Source: CAZMZF01 sp964570765 (GTDB taxonomy: Bacteria > Zixibacteria > MSB-5A5 > RBG-16-43-9). From it: a stretch of 64,000 nucleotides of DNA. Positions 46,805 through 56,747 of this stretch are shown one piece after another. The stretch spans positions 62,001 to 126,000 of the forward strand of contig CAZMZF010000003.1 of NCBI GenBank assembly GCA_964570765.1, in the 5' to 3' direction. A program made the translations under genes and the position numbers. Under the pieces are notes generated by a model. The model worked only from the letters and a program-made list of their open reading frames with translations, made no database searches and was not told the DNA's origin. The first letter of the stretch is position 1. Each line of letters starts with the position of its first letter.

Positions 46805-47482
46805 CTACGTACTTTCCCAGCGGAATTGAACGAAAAACTGAACGGTATTGTAAAATTCTAAGAACCAATTTAAAATATTAATAATTCCATCTTGAAAATG
46901 GTTAAAACGAAATTTAAACATCCCAGGTATAACTTCATTCTGAACTGTCATTGGAAACCAAAATTTTGGTTCAGGTTCATTAAGTTCATCGTTAAAAGAT
47001 GCTTTTGTCATAAGAATCTGAATGTCAGATTCAGGAATTAATTTTTCCTTACATGAAAAATAATGACCTTTTGCAATACACTCCAATACTGGGTTAATTC
47101 TCTTCATCTCACCTTTTAATTCAAATCCTTTAACAATCAAGCCAGAGGAATGTTCTCTCCAAATGCGTGTTAAATTTTTCATTGTGCCAATTTTATGTGA
47201 TGGTTGCTTATCCCAGCTTTTTTGCCGCTTTTGATGTATTTCATCAGGCACATTTTTACCACACCAAAGACTTATATAATCCCTGAAATACTCATCATCT
47301 TTGTCACGAATATCATGACATTGATTACAGATAGGTACGGTAATTAGGCGTGACCAAAACTGCTGAGGGAAAATGCATTTTGGAGGGAGGTGATCTTCTT
47401 GAAGTTCTTCATCACTTTTTCCACAAAGATAACAAATTTTTGGTAACTTGTTTTTACTTCTAAATATTTCTTTGAAATCCAT
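46805..47482 (-). CDS. HNH-endonuclease-like zinc-binding protein
   Basis: A 225-residue protein. An HNH-type core is visible in the first 60 residues: CYLC (17-20), EDHLPPKCIFP (29-39) and CNQCH (52-56), with cysteines spaced for a structural zinc and the DH of an HNH motif. The rest has no clear family. ATG 47482 is preferred because the HNH core then begins at a normal distance and an AGAGAGAAG site precedes it; a longer frame begins at 47524. It converges on the pentapeptide gene, 46 bases apart. Nuclease activity and role are inferred. Confidence 0.6.
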   Translation of the reverse strand: MDFKEIFRSKNKLPKICYLCGKSDEELQEDHLPPKCIFPQQFWSRLITVPICNQCHDIRDKDDEYFRDYISLWCGKNVPDEIHQKRQKSWDKQPSHKIGTMKNLTRIWREHSSGLIVKGFELKGEMKRINPVLECIAKGHYFSCKEKLIPESDIQILMTKASFNDELNEPEPKFWFPMTVQNEVIPGMFKFRFNHFQDGIINILNWFLEFYNTVQFFVQFRWEST

Positions 47483-47514
47483 CTTTACTTCTCTCTTCAC
47501 ACTTGAAGGAAATA

Positions 47515-47540
47515 GGGCGACCACAGGGGGTCGCCCCTAC
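47515..47540. repeat. Palindromic repeat GGGCGACC...GGTCGCCC
   Basis: GGGCGACC and GGTCGCCC-type arms followed by CTAC, then a word repeat CCACTGACCACTAACAACT up to the tRNA-Thr gene. Confidence 0.6.
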
Positions 47541-47578
47541 CATCCACTGACCACTAACAACTAACCACTGTTTTTTTC

Positions 47579-47651
47579 AGCCACCGACCCGAATCGAACG
47601 GGTGACCGGGTGATTACGAATCACCTGCTCTGCCATCTGAGCTACGGTGGC
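47579..47651 (-). tRNA. tRNA-Thr (CGT)
   Basis: 73 bases; acceptor GCCACCG/CGGTGGC, anticodon loop ATTCGTAAT (CGT), T arm CCCGTTCGATTCGGG. CCA not encoded. Confidence 0.93.
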
Positions 47652-47723
47652 GAAAACAGTTTGATCGTTTGTTCGTTTGGAGTTTGAAGAAACCTCGAAC
47701 AAACGAACAAACGGTATTTTAAA

Positions 47724-47796
47724 TGCCACCCCCCAGAATTGAACTGGGCACACACGGATTTTCAGTCCGTTGCTCTACCGACTGAGCTAGAGTGGC
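47724..47796 (-). tRNA. tRNA-Phe (GAA)
   Basis: 73 bases; acceptor GCCACTC/GGGTGGC, anticodon loop CTGAAAA (GAA), T arm region CAGTTCAATTCTG. CCA not encoded. Confidence 0.93.
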
Positions 47797-48050
47797 AAAT
47801 AGAACTTACTAAGTTAAAGCTATACGTAAAAAACAAAAAAACCTGCGAAACTTTTCCCTTTAAAAAAAGGAAACCTGTTTTTCTTCATCGGCAATTTATA
47901 TTACATCCCCACTTTGTCAAGCGAAAAAAGGGCTAATTTCTCTTATAGTGAGAAGCTTCATCTGCTATTTATATTAGTAATAAAATTAGAACGAAATATT
48001 TATTCTTTTTTGACTGATCACTAACCACCAATCACTAATCACTGCTTTCA

Positions 48051-48124
48051 TGCGCCCAGAGGGATTTGAACCCCCAACCGTCTGATCCGTAGTCAGGCGC
48101 TCTATCCAGTTGAGCTATGGGCGC
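48051..48124 (-). tRNA. tRNA-Arg (ACG)
   Basis: 74 bases; acceptor GCGCCCA/TGGGCGC, anticodon loop CTACGGA (ACG, expected to be edited to ICG), T arm GGGGTTCAAATCCC. CCA not encoded. Confidence 0.93.
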
Positions 48125-48209
48125 ATAGAAATTAAAAATACGAAACTAATCCTCAATCACAATATAAATTTTATATAAGCCCTGTCAAATATTTTTATTT
48201 AAAAAATAC

Positions 48210-48346
48210 ACCCATGTTGGGGGCAACGTGGGTATACCGGTCTCACTATAACAAAGACAAAAGGTCAGTTAATTAAATATTTTGCGTAGCAGTCCCGCCT
48301 TTGGCGGATTAGACCTCTACTTCTGAGCCCTGAAGGCTCAGCTACG
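48210..48346. repeat. Palindromic repeats downstream of ftsZ
   Basis: ACCCATGTTG...CAACGTGGGT (48210-48233), then a composite of CCCGCC-TTT-GGCGG and TGAGCC...GGCTCA hairpins (about 48287-48346) between GTAG and GCTACG ends. No gene lies between tRNA-Arg and ftsZ. Confidence 0.6.
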
Positions 48347-48390
48347 CGTTCTTTTTTCTTCAAACACCAAACAAACGAACAAACTGTATT

Positions 48391-49557
48391 CTATTCGCCG
48401 TTCTTCCTCAGGGTTCCTTCCTGTTTTCTGAGATAAGCTGGTATTTCCAGATCATCCTGGGAAAAAATAGTATCCCTGTTCTTTGGCATAAGAATCTCTT
48501 GAGTGGGATTCTCTTTTTTGGGAAATCGGGGTTTTTCAAAGACCAGTTTACGAGTGGAGAAAAGGTCCTGTTCTGATTCCTTTTCTTTTTTACCAGTAGA
48601 ATTACCAAAACCAGTAGCTATGACCGTGACCCTGATCTCATCCTTCAAGAAATCATCGATCACCGCTCCCCAGATGATATTGGCCTCAGCTCCAGCCGCC
48701 TCCACAATCACTGAGGATGCTTCATTTACCTCGTACAGTGTCATATTCAATCCACCGGTAATATTAACCAAAACCCCTTTAGCTCCAGAAATGGAAACAT
48801 TTTCTAAAAGAGGACTGCAAATCGCCTTTTGAGCCGCCTCAACTGCTCTATTATCTCCAGTACCATAGCCTGTTCCCATCAGGGCATCCCCCATCTCTGA
48901 CATAACTGTTTTCACATCCGCAAAATCCAGGTTGATCAAACCCGGCACAGTAATCAGGTCAGATATCCCCTTGGTAGCTTGAAGTAGAACCTCATCTGCA
49001 TATCTGAAAGCCTCTAGAAGAGTAGTCTCTTTCTGCACCACTGATAAAAGTTTCTGGTTGGGTATCAAAATCAGAGTATCAACCCTTTGCTTCAACTCCT
49101 CAACTCCTTGCAGGGCTTTAGACATCCGTTTCTTACCTTCGAAATCAAAGGGTTTGGTAACAACTGCAATGGTTAAAACGCCTAATTCCTTAGCGATCTC
49201 AGCCACTATCGGCGCTGCACCGGTTCCAGTTCCACCACCCATTCCTGCAGTAATAAAGACCATATCCGCACCATTCAATGCCTCAGCCACCAATTCCCGG
49301 TCTTCCTCAATTGCCCTTCTGCCAACCTCCGGAATGGAGCCTGCACCCAACCCTTTGGTAAGCTTGGCTCCTATTTGAATCTTCTGGGAAGCGCGTGAAT
49401 TATCTAAAGCCTGCGCATCCGTATTAATTGAGATAAACTCAACCCCGGAAAGTGCGGTATCGATCATCCGATTGATCGCATTTCCACCTGCTCCTCCTAC
49501 ACCCACTACCTTCATCCGGGCGTATTCCTGTGCCCCCATGTCCAATTCAAAAAGCAT
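48391..49557 (-). CDS. ftsZ: Cell division protein FtsZ
   Basis: Tubulin-like GTPase that forms the Z ring. The 388 residues have the GTP-binding signature GGGTGTGA (107-114), the T7 loop NLDFADVKTVM, a short linker and the C-terminal peptide DLEIPAYLRKQ that binds FtsA. It is the last gene of the division cluster, 35 bases after ftsA; tRNA genes follow. Confidence 0.98.
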   Translation of the reverse strand: MLFELDMGAQEYARMKVVGVGGAGGNAINRMIDTALSGVEFISINTDAQALDNSRASQKIQIGAKLTKGLGAGSIPEVGRRAIEEDRELVAEALNGADMVFITAGMGGGTGTGAAPIVAEIAKELGVLTIAVVTKPFDFEGKKRMSKALQGVEELKQRVDTLILIPNQKLLSVVQKETTLLEAFRYADEVLLQATKGISDLITVPGLINLDFADVKTVMSEMGDALMGTGYGTGDNRAVEAAQKAICSPLLENVSISGAKGVLVNITGGLNMTLYEVNEASSVIVEAAGAEANIIWGAVIDDFLKDEIRVTVIATGFGNSTGKKEKESEQDLFSTRKLVFEKPRFPKKENPTQEILMPKNRDTIFSQDDLEIPAYLRKQEGTLRKNGE

Positions 49558-49592
49558 AACCGACCTCCTGTCTTAAAAATTTTTTAAATAGT

Positions 49593-50825
49593 TTATAAAT
49601 ATTCTCCAAAAAACCCTTTTACCTTCTGAGCAACCCGGCTGAAAAATTTACCGTTACTCATCTTTCTGAACTTTCCCTTTTGACCACTCAGACCATATAT
49701 GACTAAACCGATTCCAGTTGTGTTTACAGGATTAGCCGCAATATCTAAAAGACCTGATACCCCTTTAACCTCCCCTTTTTTGACCGGCATATCAAAGACC
49801 TGCTCGGCTAAATCCTCAACCCCTTCTAAAAGTGAACCTCCTCCAGTAAGAACTACTCCTGTAGCCAGAATATCCGCAAAGCTGGTCTTTTTTACCTCGC
49901 GAAGAGCTAAACTGAAAATTTCCTCCATCCTGGGTTCGATTATGGCGGCTAATATACTTCTGGAAACCTCTCTCGGTTCCCGGCTTCCAACCCCTGGCAC
50001 CTTTATCATCTCCTCAGAATCAGTTAATGAAGCTAATGCACATCCGTAACTTTTCTTTAATTCTTCAGCTTGCTCTACTGGCGTCCTTAGTCCTATGGCT
50101 AAATCATTAGTTACATTCCTGCCACCCAAGCTTATAACTGCAGTATGCCTTATGCATCCATCATAGAAAACAGCTACATTGGTGGTTCCACCACCAATAT
50201 CTATAAGTGCTACACCTAATTCTATCTCTTCCGGGGTAAGGAGAGCCTGACTACAGGCTAAGGGTTCTAAAACTAAATCCTGAAGTTCATACCCAGCTCG
50301 TTTTATACTCCGGTGAATATTCTGAGCAGAGGTAACTGAGCCAGTAACAATATGGACTTCTACTTCTAATCTCGTCCCACCCATCCCCTTAGGGTCTTTT
50401 ATTCCAGACTGGTCATCCACAGTAAACTCCTGAGGAAGGACATGGATTATCTCCCTTTCCATCGGGATAGCCACAGTTTTCGCCGCTTCTATGGCCCTGT
50501 CGATCTCTGCCTGATTGATCTCCCGGTCCGGTCTGGTTACCGCTATTACACCTCGGCTATTAATACTGCGAATATGGTCTCCTGCTATTCCAGCATAAAC
50601 TGCTTCAACCTTTACTCCAGCCATTAGCTCTGCATCCTGCACTGCCTTGATAATCGAGTTAACCGTCTGCTCCAGGTTCACCACCACACCCCGTTTCAAA
50701 CCCTCAGCCGGAGCTGTTCCCAGCCCTACGATCTTTACCTCCTCTTCTTCTCCTATCTCCCCGATCACGGCTGCAATTTTGGTTGTGCCTATATCCAGAC
50801 CTGCCACGATATTATCTTTTCCCAT
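49593..50825 (-). CDS. ftsA: Cell division protein FtsA
   Basis: Actin-fold protein that tethers FtsZ to the membrane. The 410 residues include GLDIGTTKIAAVIGE (phosphate 1), the 1C subdomain (about 85-165), DIGGGTTNVAVF (phosphate 2) and GVVLTGGGSLLEG (adenosine site). The C-terminal amphipathic helix (KFFSRVAQKVKGFFGEYL) that binds the membrane is intact. Confidence 0.97.
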   Translation of the reverse strand: MGKDNIVAGLDIGTTKIAAVIGEIGEEEEVKIVGLGTAPAEGLKRGVVVNLEQTVNSIIKAVQDAELMAGVKVEAVYAGIAGDHIRSINSRGVIAVTRPDREINQAEIDRAIEAAKTVAIPMEREIIHVLPQEFTVDDQSGIKDPKGMGGTRLEVEVHIVTGSVTSAQNIHRSIKRAGYELQDLVLEPLACSQALLTPEEIELGVALIDIGGGTTNVAVFYDGCIRHTAVISLGGRNVTNDLAIGLRTPVEQAEELKKSYGCALASLTDSEEMIKVPGVGSREPREVSRSILAAIIEPRMEEIFSLALREVKKTSFADILATGVVLTGGGSLLEGVEDLAEQVFDMPVKKGEVKGVSGLLDIAANPVNTTGIGLVIYGLSGQKGKFRKMSNGKFFSRVAQKVKGFFGEYL

Positions 50826-50837
50826 AGCCTACCTCTC

Positions 50838-50875
50838 TACGAGCCGAATCCCGCCTGAGGCGGATTATCGACTTC
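50838..50875. repeat. CCCGCC...GGCGG palindrome between ftsQ and ftsA
   Basis: ATCCCGCC-TGA-GGCGGAT with flanking CGAGCCGA and TTATCGACTT. Same family as those at 48287 and 63362. Confidence 0.5.
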
Positions 50876-50915
50876 TTTTAAAGGCTTTTCTTTTTACCCT
50901 TAAGAATTTGTAAAC

Positions 50916-51647
50916 TTATCTAACCGGGTTTACTCCTTTAAAAATAACCTGGTCTTTAAATCTTAAATCTATACCTTTATACCCATCAAAAACTAAATCT
51001 TTATTTAGCCAGATAAACCTTTTAAACTTCTTTTGAAAATCACCAGCTCCAAAAAATATTTTAGTGCCAGTTTTTACTATGATGACCACTAAATTATCTT
51101 TATCCTCTAAATTCATCTCCGAGATCTTCTCAAGAAATGAAGGTTTTTCTTTTTTAACGATTTTATAAAAAGTTAATGCTGTCTGGATCTCCGCATCTTC
51201 TATTCGAGAATAAGGCTTAAATCCTTGGGACTTAATCCCGTTGATCAGGGGCAGATCATAACTGAAACTATCTTTCAAGGGAATAATTTCTCCATCCACC
51301 GAAAGTCCATACAGCTTAGGTGAAAGTTTTAGATTCACCAGAAGGTCCGGTTTTTTCTCCTGGACTTTTACCTGAATCTTTTGAGGGAAAACTCTTTTAA
51401 CCTCAACCGATTTAACCCTCTGATCCTTTTCAATCCTTTTTTCTATATCTTTTAAATTTATCCTGAAAATGTTCCTTTCCAATCTTACTCCAGAAAGCTT
51501 TAAAACCTCATCTTTGCTTAAATCTTCATTCCCGGATATATTAAGAACTTTAAGCTCAAACCAGGATGAGTGCGTAAGGAAAAGTTCCATTGTCCTTACC
51601 CATAGAAAAATGAGAGCTAAAATCCCTATTAATGATATTTTTTTCAT
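50916..51647 (-). CDS. ftsQ: Cell division protein FtsQ/DivIB
   Basis: A 243-residue bitopic membrane protein: short cytoplasmic start, one transmembrane helix (about 5-22) and a periplasmic POTRA domain (about 33-100, LKVLNISGNEDLSKDEVLKL) followed by the FtsQ beta domain. It links early and late divisome proteins. The ATG overlaps the murC stop by four bases. Confidence 0.9.
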   Translation of the reverse strand: MKKISLIGILALIFLWVRTMELFLTHSSWFELKVLNISGNEDLSKDEVLKLSGVRLERNIFRINLKDIEKRIEKDQRVKSVEVKRVFPQKIQVKVQEKKPDLLVNLKLSPKLYGLSVDGEIIPLKDSFSYDLPLINGIKSQGFKPYSRIEDAEIQTALTFYKIVKKEKPSFLEKISEMNLEDKDNLVVIIVKTGTKIFFGAGDFQKKFKRFIWLNKDLVFDGYKGIDLRFKDQVIFKGVNPVR

Positions 51648-53029
51648 TTCCCTTTCTTTTTCAATTCTAAAATAAGATTTTCACCTATCTTGTAAATATC
51701 CCCGGCTCCCATTGTTATTACCAGATCATTTTCCTTTAAGATTTTCAAAAGGAACGGAATTATTTCCTCTTTACGAGGGATATAGAAAACCTCCTTATGT
51801 CCGTATTCTTTAGCTTTTGTTGCCACAAGCTCACCTGTTATCCCGGTTATGGGTTCTTCCCTGGCTGGATAGATATCGGTAACAATCAAGAGGTCTGAAT
51901 CGAAAAAAGATTTGCCAAATTCTTTATAAAAATCTTTGGTCCGGGAATAAAGATGAGGCTGAAAGATAGCGATTATCCTTTTTTTATATCCATCTCTTGC
52001 CGCCTTAAGTGTAGCCTTTATCTCTGTGGGATGATGAGCATAGTCATCCGCCAGCATCACCCCGTCTATTTCACCCTTTATTTCAAACCTTCGGTTAACC
52101 CCTTTGAATTCAGACAGAGCTTTCTTCATCTTCTCAAAGGGAATTTCAAGTTCCAACCCTACACAGAGTGCGGCTAAAGAATTTTTAACATTGTGAATTC
52201 CGGGAACCAGAAGTGAAATCTCCCCTAAATCCTTATCTCTATTTCTTACTTTGAAAAAGCTTCTACTCTCAGAAAACTGGATAGAATGAGCCACCAGGTC
52301 TGCCTGTGGGACAAGTCCATAAGTTACTATAGGTCTTTCAATCCTCGGCATTATCTCCTGAATTGTCGCCTCATCTAAGCACAGAATCACACTACCATAA
52401 AATGGAACTTTATTGACAAACTCTGTAAAGACCGATTTTATCTCCTCTAAATCTTTATAATAATCTAAATGCTCAGCTTCTAAAGTGGTTACCACTGCTA
52501 TAGTTGGTGTAAGGCGCAAAAAGGAGCGATCGAATTCATCTGCTTCTGCTACTAAATATTCTCCCTGACCTAACTTCGCATTACTCCCTAAGCTTTTTAC
52601 CCTTCCTCCTACTATAATAGTCGGGTCTAAACCTGCTTCTGTCAAAATATGACCGATCATAGAAGTTGTAGTTGTTTTACCATGAGTTCCAGCAACTCCG
52701 ATGCCGTACTTCATCCTCATCAACTCCCCTAACATCTCCGCTCTTCTTATCACCGGAACCTTGTTCTCTTTAGCAAAGATTACCTCAGGATTTGAGTCCT
52801 TAACTGCTGAGGAAATCACTAAAACATCTGCATCCTTCACATTTTCTTTTTTGTGCTCTAAAAAGATTTCAATCCCTAACTTTTCTAATCTCTCAGTCGA
52901 TTCAGAGCTTTTCATATCCGACCCAGTGACAATATACCCGAGATTCCAGAGTATTTCTGCAATCCCGCACATCCCGGTCCCCCCTATTCCCACGAAATGA
53001 AGTTTTTTTACCTTTTTGAATCTTACCAT
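51644..53029 (-). CDS. murC: UDP-N-acetylmuramate--L-alanine ligase
   Basis: Adds L-alanine to UDP-MurNAc in the cytoplasm. The 461 residues have the N-terminal Rossmann loop GIGGTGMCGIAE (14-25), the ATP-binding GTHGKTTT (114-121) and the Mur ligase central and C-terminal domains (DDYAHHPTEIKATL). The usual neighbour murB is absent; ftsQ follows directly. Confidence 0.97.
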   Translation of the reverse strand: MVRFKKVKKLHFVGIGGTGMCGIAEILWNLGYIVTGSDMKSSESTERLEKLGIEIFLEHKKENVKDADVLVISSAVKDSNPEVIFAKENKVPVIRRAEMLGELMRMKYGIGVAGTHGKTTTTSMIGHILTEAGLDPTIIVGGRVKSLGSNAKLGQGEYLVAEADEFDRSFLRLTPTIAVVTTLEAEHLDYYKDLEEIKSVFTEFVNKVPFYGSVILCLDEATIQEIMPRIERPIVTYGLVPQADLVAHSIQFSESRSFFKVRNRDKDLGEISLLVPGIHNVKNSLAALCVGLELEIPFEKMKKALSEFKGVNRRFEIKGEIDGVMLADDYAHHPTEIKATLKAARDGYKKRIIAIFQPHLYSRTKDFYKEFGKSFFDSDLLIVTDIYPAREEPITGITGELVATKAKEYGHKEVFYIPRKEEIIPFLLKILKENDLVITMGAGDIYKIGENLILELKKKGK

Positions 53030-53049
53030 CTATTATTATTTTTCGTAGT

Positions 53050-53105
53050 GCGACCCTTTTAGGGTCGCTATCTTTTGTAGGAACGGGCTTAAAACCCGCC
53101 CCTAC
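53050..53105. repeat. Two palindromes between murC and murG
   Basis: TTTCGTAGT then GCGACCCT-TTT-AGGGTCGC (53050-53068), and GTAGGAACGGG...CCCGCCCCTAC (53078-53105). Both types recur at 31765-31821. They interrupt an otherwise tightly packed operon. Confidence 0.65.
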
Positions 53106-53112
53106 ACATATA

Positions 53113-54210
53113 CTATCTATTTAATAGCCTTACCATCTCATCCACGATTTGAGAAGTTGCCAGAGGTTTTGCTAACATCTTTGCATTATTTGACATCTCC
53201 TTTAACCTGTTCTCATCTCTTATTAACTCTACAATCAATTCTGCTAAATTTTCCCCTTTAAGCTCTTTTTCTAAAATCACCTCAGCCGCCCCTTTTTCCT
53301 TTAAAGACAAAGCATTATATCTCTGGTGATCAGCCGTGGCAAAAGGATAAGGGATCAAAATTACTGGTTTACCGCAGGCAGTTACCTCAGCTAAGGTCAA
53401 AGCCCCAGCCCGGCAAACTAAAAGATCAGAGACCGCATAAGCAGAAGCCATATCCTGGATAAACGGCAGAACAGTTGAAGTTAAATTTATACTTTTCATA
53501 AAATCTTTTATATCTTCAAAATCCTTGCTTCCTGTTTGCCAGAGAAACTGCAGGTTCTCATATTTCTTTAAATACTCCATCCCCTCTTTTATAGCTTTAT
53601 TTATATTTTTTGACCCCTGGCTACCACCAAAGATAAAGACCGTTTTTTTATTAGGTTCTAATTTGAATTTTTTCAGTCCTTCTTCTTTATTTCCTGAAAA
53701 TATCTCCTTCCTGATCGGGTTTCCTGATACTTTAAGTTTTTTCTTGAAAAGAAAATATCTGGTTGAGTTCTGGTAAGATAGAAAAACCCGACCAGCTATT
53801 AAGGACAAAATCCTGGTAGATAAACCCGGGTAGGAGTTCTGTTCCTGAATTATAGTCTTTTTCCCCATAAGACATCCCATTAATACAACTGGTAAACTAA
53901 CATATCCACCAGTTCCAATCACCATATCAGGATTGAATTTTTTAATAACCATCCTTGATTCTAAAAGACTTTTGACCAGGAATAAAGGTAAAACCAAAAG
54001 CTCCTTTTTTAAAGATCGGGTCAGTCCTCTAACCGAGATAAATTCCAATTTAAAATTATTCTTTGAAACCAGCTCCTTTTCTAAGCCCTTCCTCGTTCCT
54101 ACAAAAAGTATATCAGAGTCCGGAAACCTGAACTTAAATTCATTTGCTATTGCAATTGCTGGATAGATATGCCCTCCGGTACCTCCTCCAGCCAAAATCA
54201 ATTTTACCAT
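53113..54210 (-). CDS. murG: Undecaprenyl-diphospho-muramoylpentapeptide N-acetylglucosaminyltransferase
   Basis: GT28 enzyme that converts lipid I to lipid II on the inner face of the membrane. The 365 residues start with GGGTGGHIYPA (8-18) and carry IIQEQNSYPG, GGSQGSKNIN and the donor-site block VCRAGALTLAEVTACGKP. It overlaps the end of ftsW by seven bases. Confidence 0.97.
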   Translation of the reverse strand: MVKLILAGGGTGGHIYPAIAIANEFKFRFPDSDILFVGTRKGLEKELVSKNNFKLEFISVRGLTRSLKKELLVLPLFLVKSLLESRMVIKKFNPDMVIGTGGYVSLPVVLMGCLMGKKTIIQEQNSYPGLSTRILSLIAGRVFLSYQNSTRYFLFKKKLKVSGNPIRKEIFSGNKEEGLKKFKLEPNKKTVFIFGGSQGSKNINKAIKEGMEYLKKYENLQFLWQTGSKDFEDIKDFMKSINLTSTVLPFIQDMASAYAVSDLLVCRAGALTLAEVTACGKPVILIPYPFATADHQRYNALSLKEKGAAEVILEKELKGENLAELIVELIRDENRLKEMSNNAKMLAKPLATSQIVDEMVRLLNR

Positions 54211-55316
54211 AACCTACGATAGATTTTAAAACCTCTTTGTCTGGATACATTCAGGATTATCCCCACGCCGGCCAGATTGAAAAGAAGAGAAGAACCTCCG
54301 TAGCTTAAAAATGGCATTGGTATGCCGGTAGTGGGTAATAAACCCAGGACCACTCCACTATTTATTAGAAAATTAACGAAAATGGTAAAGGTCAAGCCAA
54401 AGGCTAAATAATATCCCAAAAGGTCTGGTGCACGCTGGGCTATCTGAGCTCCTCTCCAGACTAAAAGGAAAAATAAGATTATAACTCCAGAGACCCAGAA
54501 AAACCCTCCTTCTTCACCGATAGTTGCTAAGATAAAATCGGTATGAGGTTCCGGCAGGAAAAAGAGCTTCTGTCTCCCCTCACCCAGCCCCACCCCGGTT
54601 AATCCGCCATTCCCTAAAGACAAAACTGCTTGCTTGAGCTGATAACTACCCTTGAGTGGGTCTCTAAGAGCTTTACCATAATCAATCAATCTATCCTTTT
54701 CATACCCGGTAAAATGCACAAATAAAATCCCCAAGACCAGAACTGGTAAGGTCAGGGCTAAAAGATGTTTTAACTTTGCTCCAGAAAGATAAAGTAGAAC
54801 CAAAGAGCTTAAGACTAAAGTGAAGACCCCTCCTAAATGTGGCTCTTTCAGGATAAGTAAAGTAGCTGTTCCTAAAACAATTAAAAAAGGCACAGCCAGA
54901 TGCTTGAACTGTTTAATCTTCTCCCCTTTCTTAACCAGGGTAAAAGCCATATAGAGGATAAATGAAGGTCTGAAAAATTCACTGGGTTGAAACCCGATCG
55001 GGCCAATCCTGAACCATCTATGTACCCCCTTGGTCGCACTCTGGAACAGGACCAGAACTAAAAAGGCTAAAGATGAGAAAAGAAAAACATACGAAATTTT
55101 TTCAAGCCTGTGATAATCCATCTTTAAAAACACGAAGAAAACAGCAGAGGAAATTATTATCCAGATACACTGTCTTATCAAAAAAAACGTGCTATCTTTC
55201 TTCATTTTAAAATCAGCCAGTATGGCAGAAGCTGAATAGATCATCACCATCCCCAGGAAAACCAGTATCAGGATAATGAAAAGCAACATAAAATCTGGCT
55301 TGGAACGATCAGTCAT
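54204..55316 (-). CDS. ftsW: SEDS-family peptidoglycan glycosyltransferase FtsW
   Basis: Polymerises lipid II at the septum together with FtsI. The 370 residues form about ten transmembrane helices and contain the SEDS motifs IGPIGFQPSEFFR, GLGEGRQKLFFLPEPHTDFI and GIPMPFLSYGGSSL. Its place between murD and murG identifies it as FtsW rather than RodA. Confidence 0.95.
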   Translation of the reverse strand: MTDRSKPDFMLLFIILILVFLGMVMIYSASAILADFKMKKDSTFFLIRQCIWIIISSAVFFVFLKMDYHRLEKISYVFLFSSLAFLVLVLFQSATKGVHRWFRIGPIGFQPSEFFRPSFILYMAFTLVKKGEKIKQFKHLAVPFLIVLGTATLLILKEPHLGGVFTLVLSSLVLLYLSGAKLKHLLALTLPVLVLGILFVHFTGYEKDRLIDYGKALRDPLKGSYQLKQAVLSLGNGGLTGVGLGEGRQKLFFLPEPHTDFILATIGEEGGFFWVSGVIILFFLLVWRGAQIAQRAPDLLGYYLAFGLTFTIFVNFLINSGVVLGLLPTTGIPMPFLSYGGSSLLFNLAGVGIILNVSRQRGFKIYRRLW

Positions 55317-56683
55317 TCTTTTTTCCCTTTCAGATTCAGGACTGCAACTTTAAAAACCCTGCCCCTATCTTCATAGTCTTTAAACATATCAAAACTGGCG
55401 CAAGCAGGCGAAAGAAGAACACAATCACCTTTTTCTGCTTTCTGAAACCCTAATTCCACCCCTTCCTGCATAGAATCAACTAAATAAGTAGGAACCAGGT
55501 CTCCTAAAGCATTCTTAATTTTCTCCTTAGCCTGACCCAACAATATCAAACCTTTTACCTTTTTCTGAACTAGTTCCCTCAATCTATCGAAATTCCCACC
55601 TTTATCCTTGCCACCGGCAATAAGGTAAATTGGTTCTTTTATACTTTGCAGAGCATAAAAAACAGAATCTACATTCGTAGCCTTTGAATCATTGACAAAT
55701 CTTATCTGGTCGATTATAGCTACTTCCTCTAAGCGGTGTTCCACCCCTTTGAAACTTCTCAAAGCTTTTTCCATAGACTCTTTCTTTACACCAAAAACCC
55801 CGCAGATGGCACAGGCCGCCGCAGAATTAGCAAGGTTATGAGGACCTTTTATACCTATATCCTCAACTGGAATTATCTCCTCAAGTTTCCCATTAAGCTG
55901 AAAAACCAAGTTTCCATTTTTCACATAAGAGCCTACTTTTAATTCGCTATTAGTGCTGAAAAATAAACTCTTTGCTCTGGAAAGGGGTGCCAGCTTCGAG
56001 GTTACCGGATCATCCCAGTTCAAAACTACAAAATCCTTTTCAGTTTGATTCTCTAAGAGTCTCAATTTTGCATCGGTATAACTTTTCAAATCAGGATAAC
56101 GGTCTAAATGGTCCGGAGTAATATTTAAAATGGCCGAGACTTTAGGGCTGAACTCCTCAATCTTTTCTAACTGAAAGCTGGAAATTTCTAAGACGATTAT
56201 ACCTCTACTGGAGACCTCCTGAACCACGCTTGAAAAGGGAACTCCAATATTGCCCGCCACTTTGCATTCTCTACCATCCTCTTTAAATATATCACCTACC
56301 AGAGTAGTGGTAGTAGTTTTACCATTTGAGCCGGTGATACCGACAACTTGTGCTTCCGTTAGCCAGAAAGCCACTTCGATCTCTGAGAAAATCGGAATCC
56401 CTTTTTCTTGAGCTTCAACTAATATGGGAAGATCTGCAGGGATACCCGGACTTATAACCAGATAATCCTGGTAATCGATTGCCTTCTGGGTATGCCCGCC
56501 TGTTTCATATTCTATACCTGATCTATTCAGCTCCAGAATCTCAGAGGATAGATTTTCCTCTTCTTTCTTTTCAGTAATGAAAACTTGAGCATCTAAGCTC
56601 TTTAAAAGCTTAGCTATTACCATCCCGGAACGAGCCATTCCAAAAATTGAGACTTTTTTACCTCTAACCCGATCCGCTCTCAC
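55313..56683 (-). CDS. murD: UDP-N-acetylmuramoylalanine--D-glutamate ligase
   Basis: Adds D-glutamate to UDP-MurNAc-L-Ala. Motifs: SIFGMARSGM at the N-terminus, GITGSNGKTTTTT (about 115-127), NITPDHLDR, and VNDSKATNVDS in the C-terminal domain. The GTG at 56683 is chosen because AGAGAGG stands six bases upstream and the Rossmann loop then starts at the usual distance; a TTG at 56716 preceded by GGGGAG would add 11 residues. It overlaps ftsW by four bases. Confidence 0.93.
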   Translation of the reverse strand: MRADRVRGKKVSIFGMARSGMVIAKLLKSLDAQVFITEKKEEENLSSEILELNRSGIEYETGGHTQKAIDYQDYLVISPGIPADLPILVEAQEKGIPIFSEIEVAFWLTEAQVVGITGSNGKTTTTTLVGDIFKEDGRECKVAGNIGVPFSSVVQEVSSRGIIVLEISSFQLEKIEEFSPKVSAILNITPDHLDRYPDLKSYTDAKLRLLENQTEKDFVVLNWDDPVTSKLAPLSRAKSLFFSTNSELKVGSYVKNGNLVFQLNGKLEEIIPVEDIGIKGPHNLANSAAACAICGVFGVKKESMEKALRSFKGVEHRLEEVAIIDQIRFVNDSKATNVDSVFYALQSIKEPIYLIAGGKDKGGNFDRLRELVQKKVKGLILLGQAKEKIKNALGDLVPTYLVDSMQEGVELGFQKAEKGDCVLLSPACASFDMFKDYEDRGRVFKVAVLNLKGKKE

Positions 56684-56747
56684 ATAAACCTCTCTTCTAT
56701 CACACAGAACTTTCAATTTCTCCCCGCAAACCCTTATCCTTTTTTCT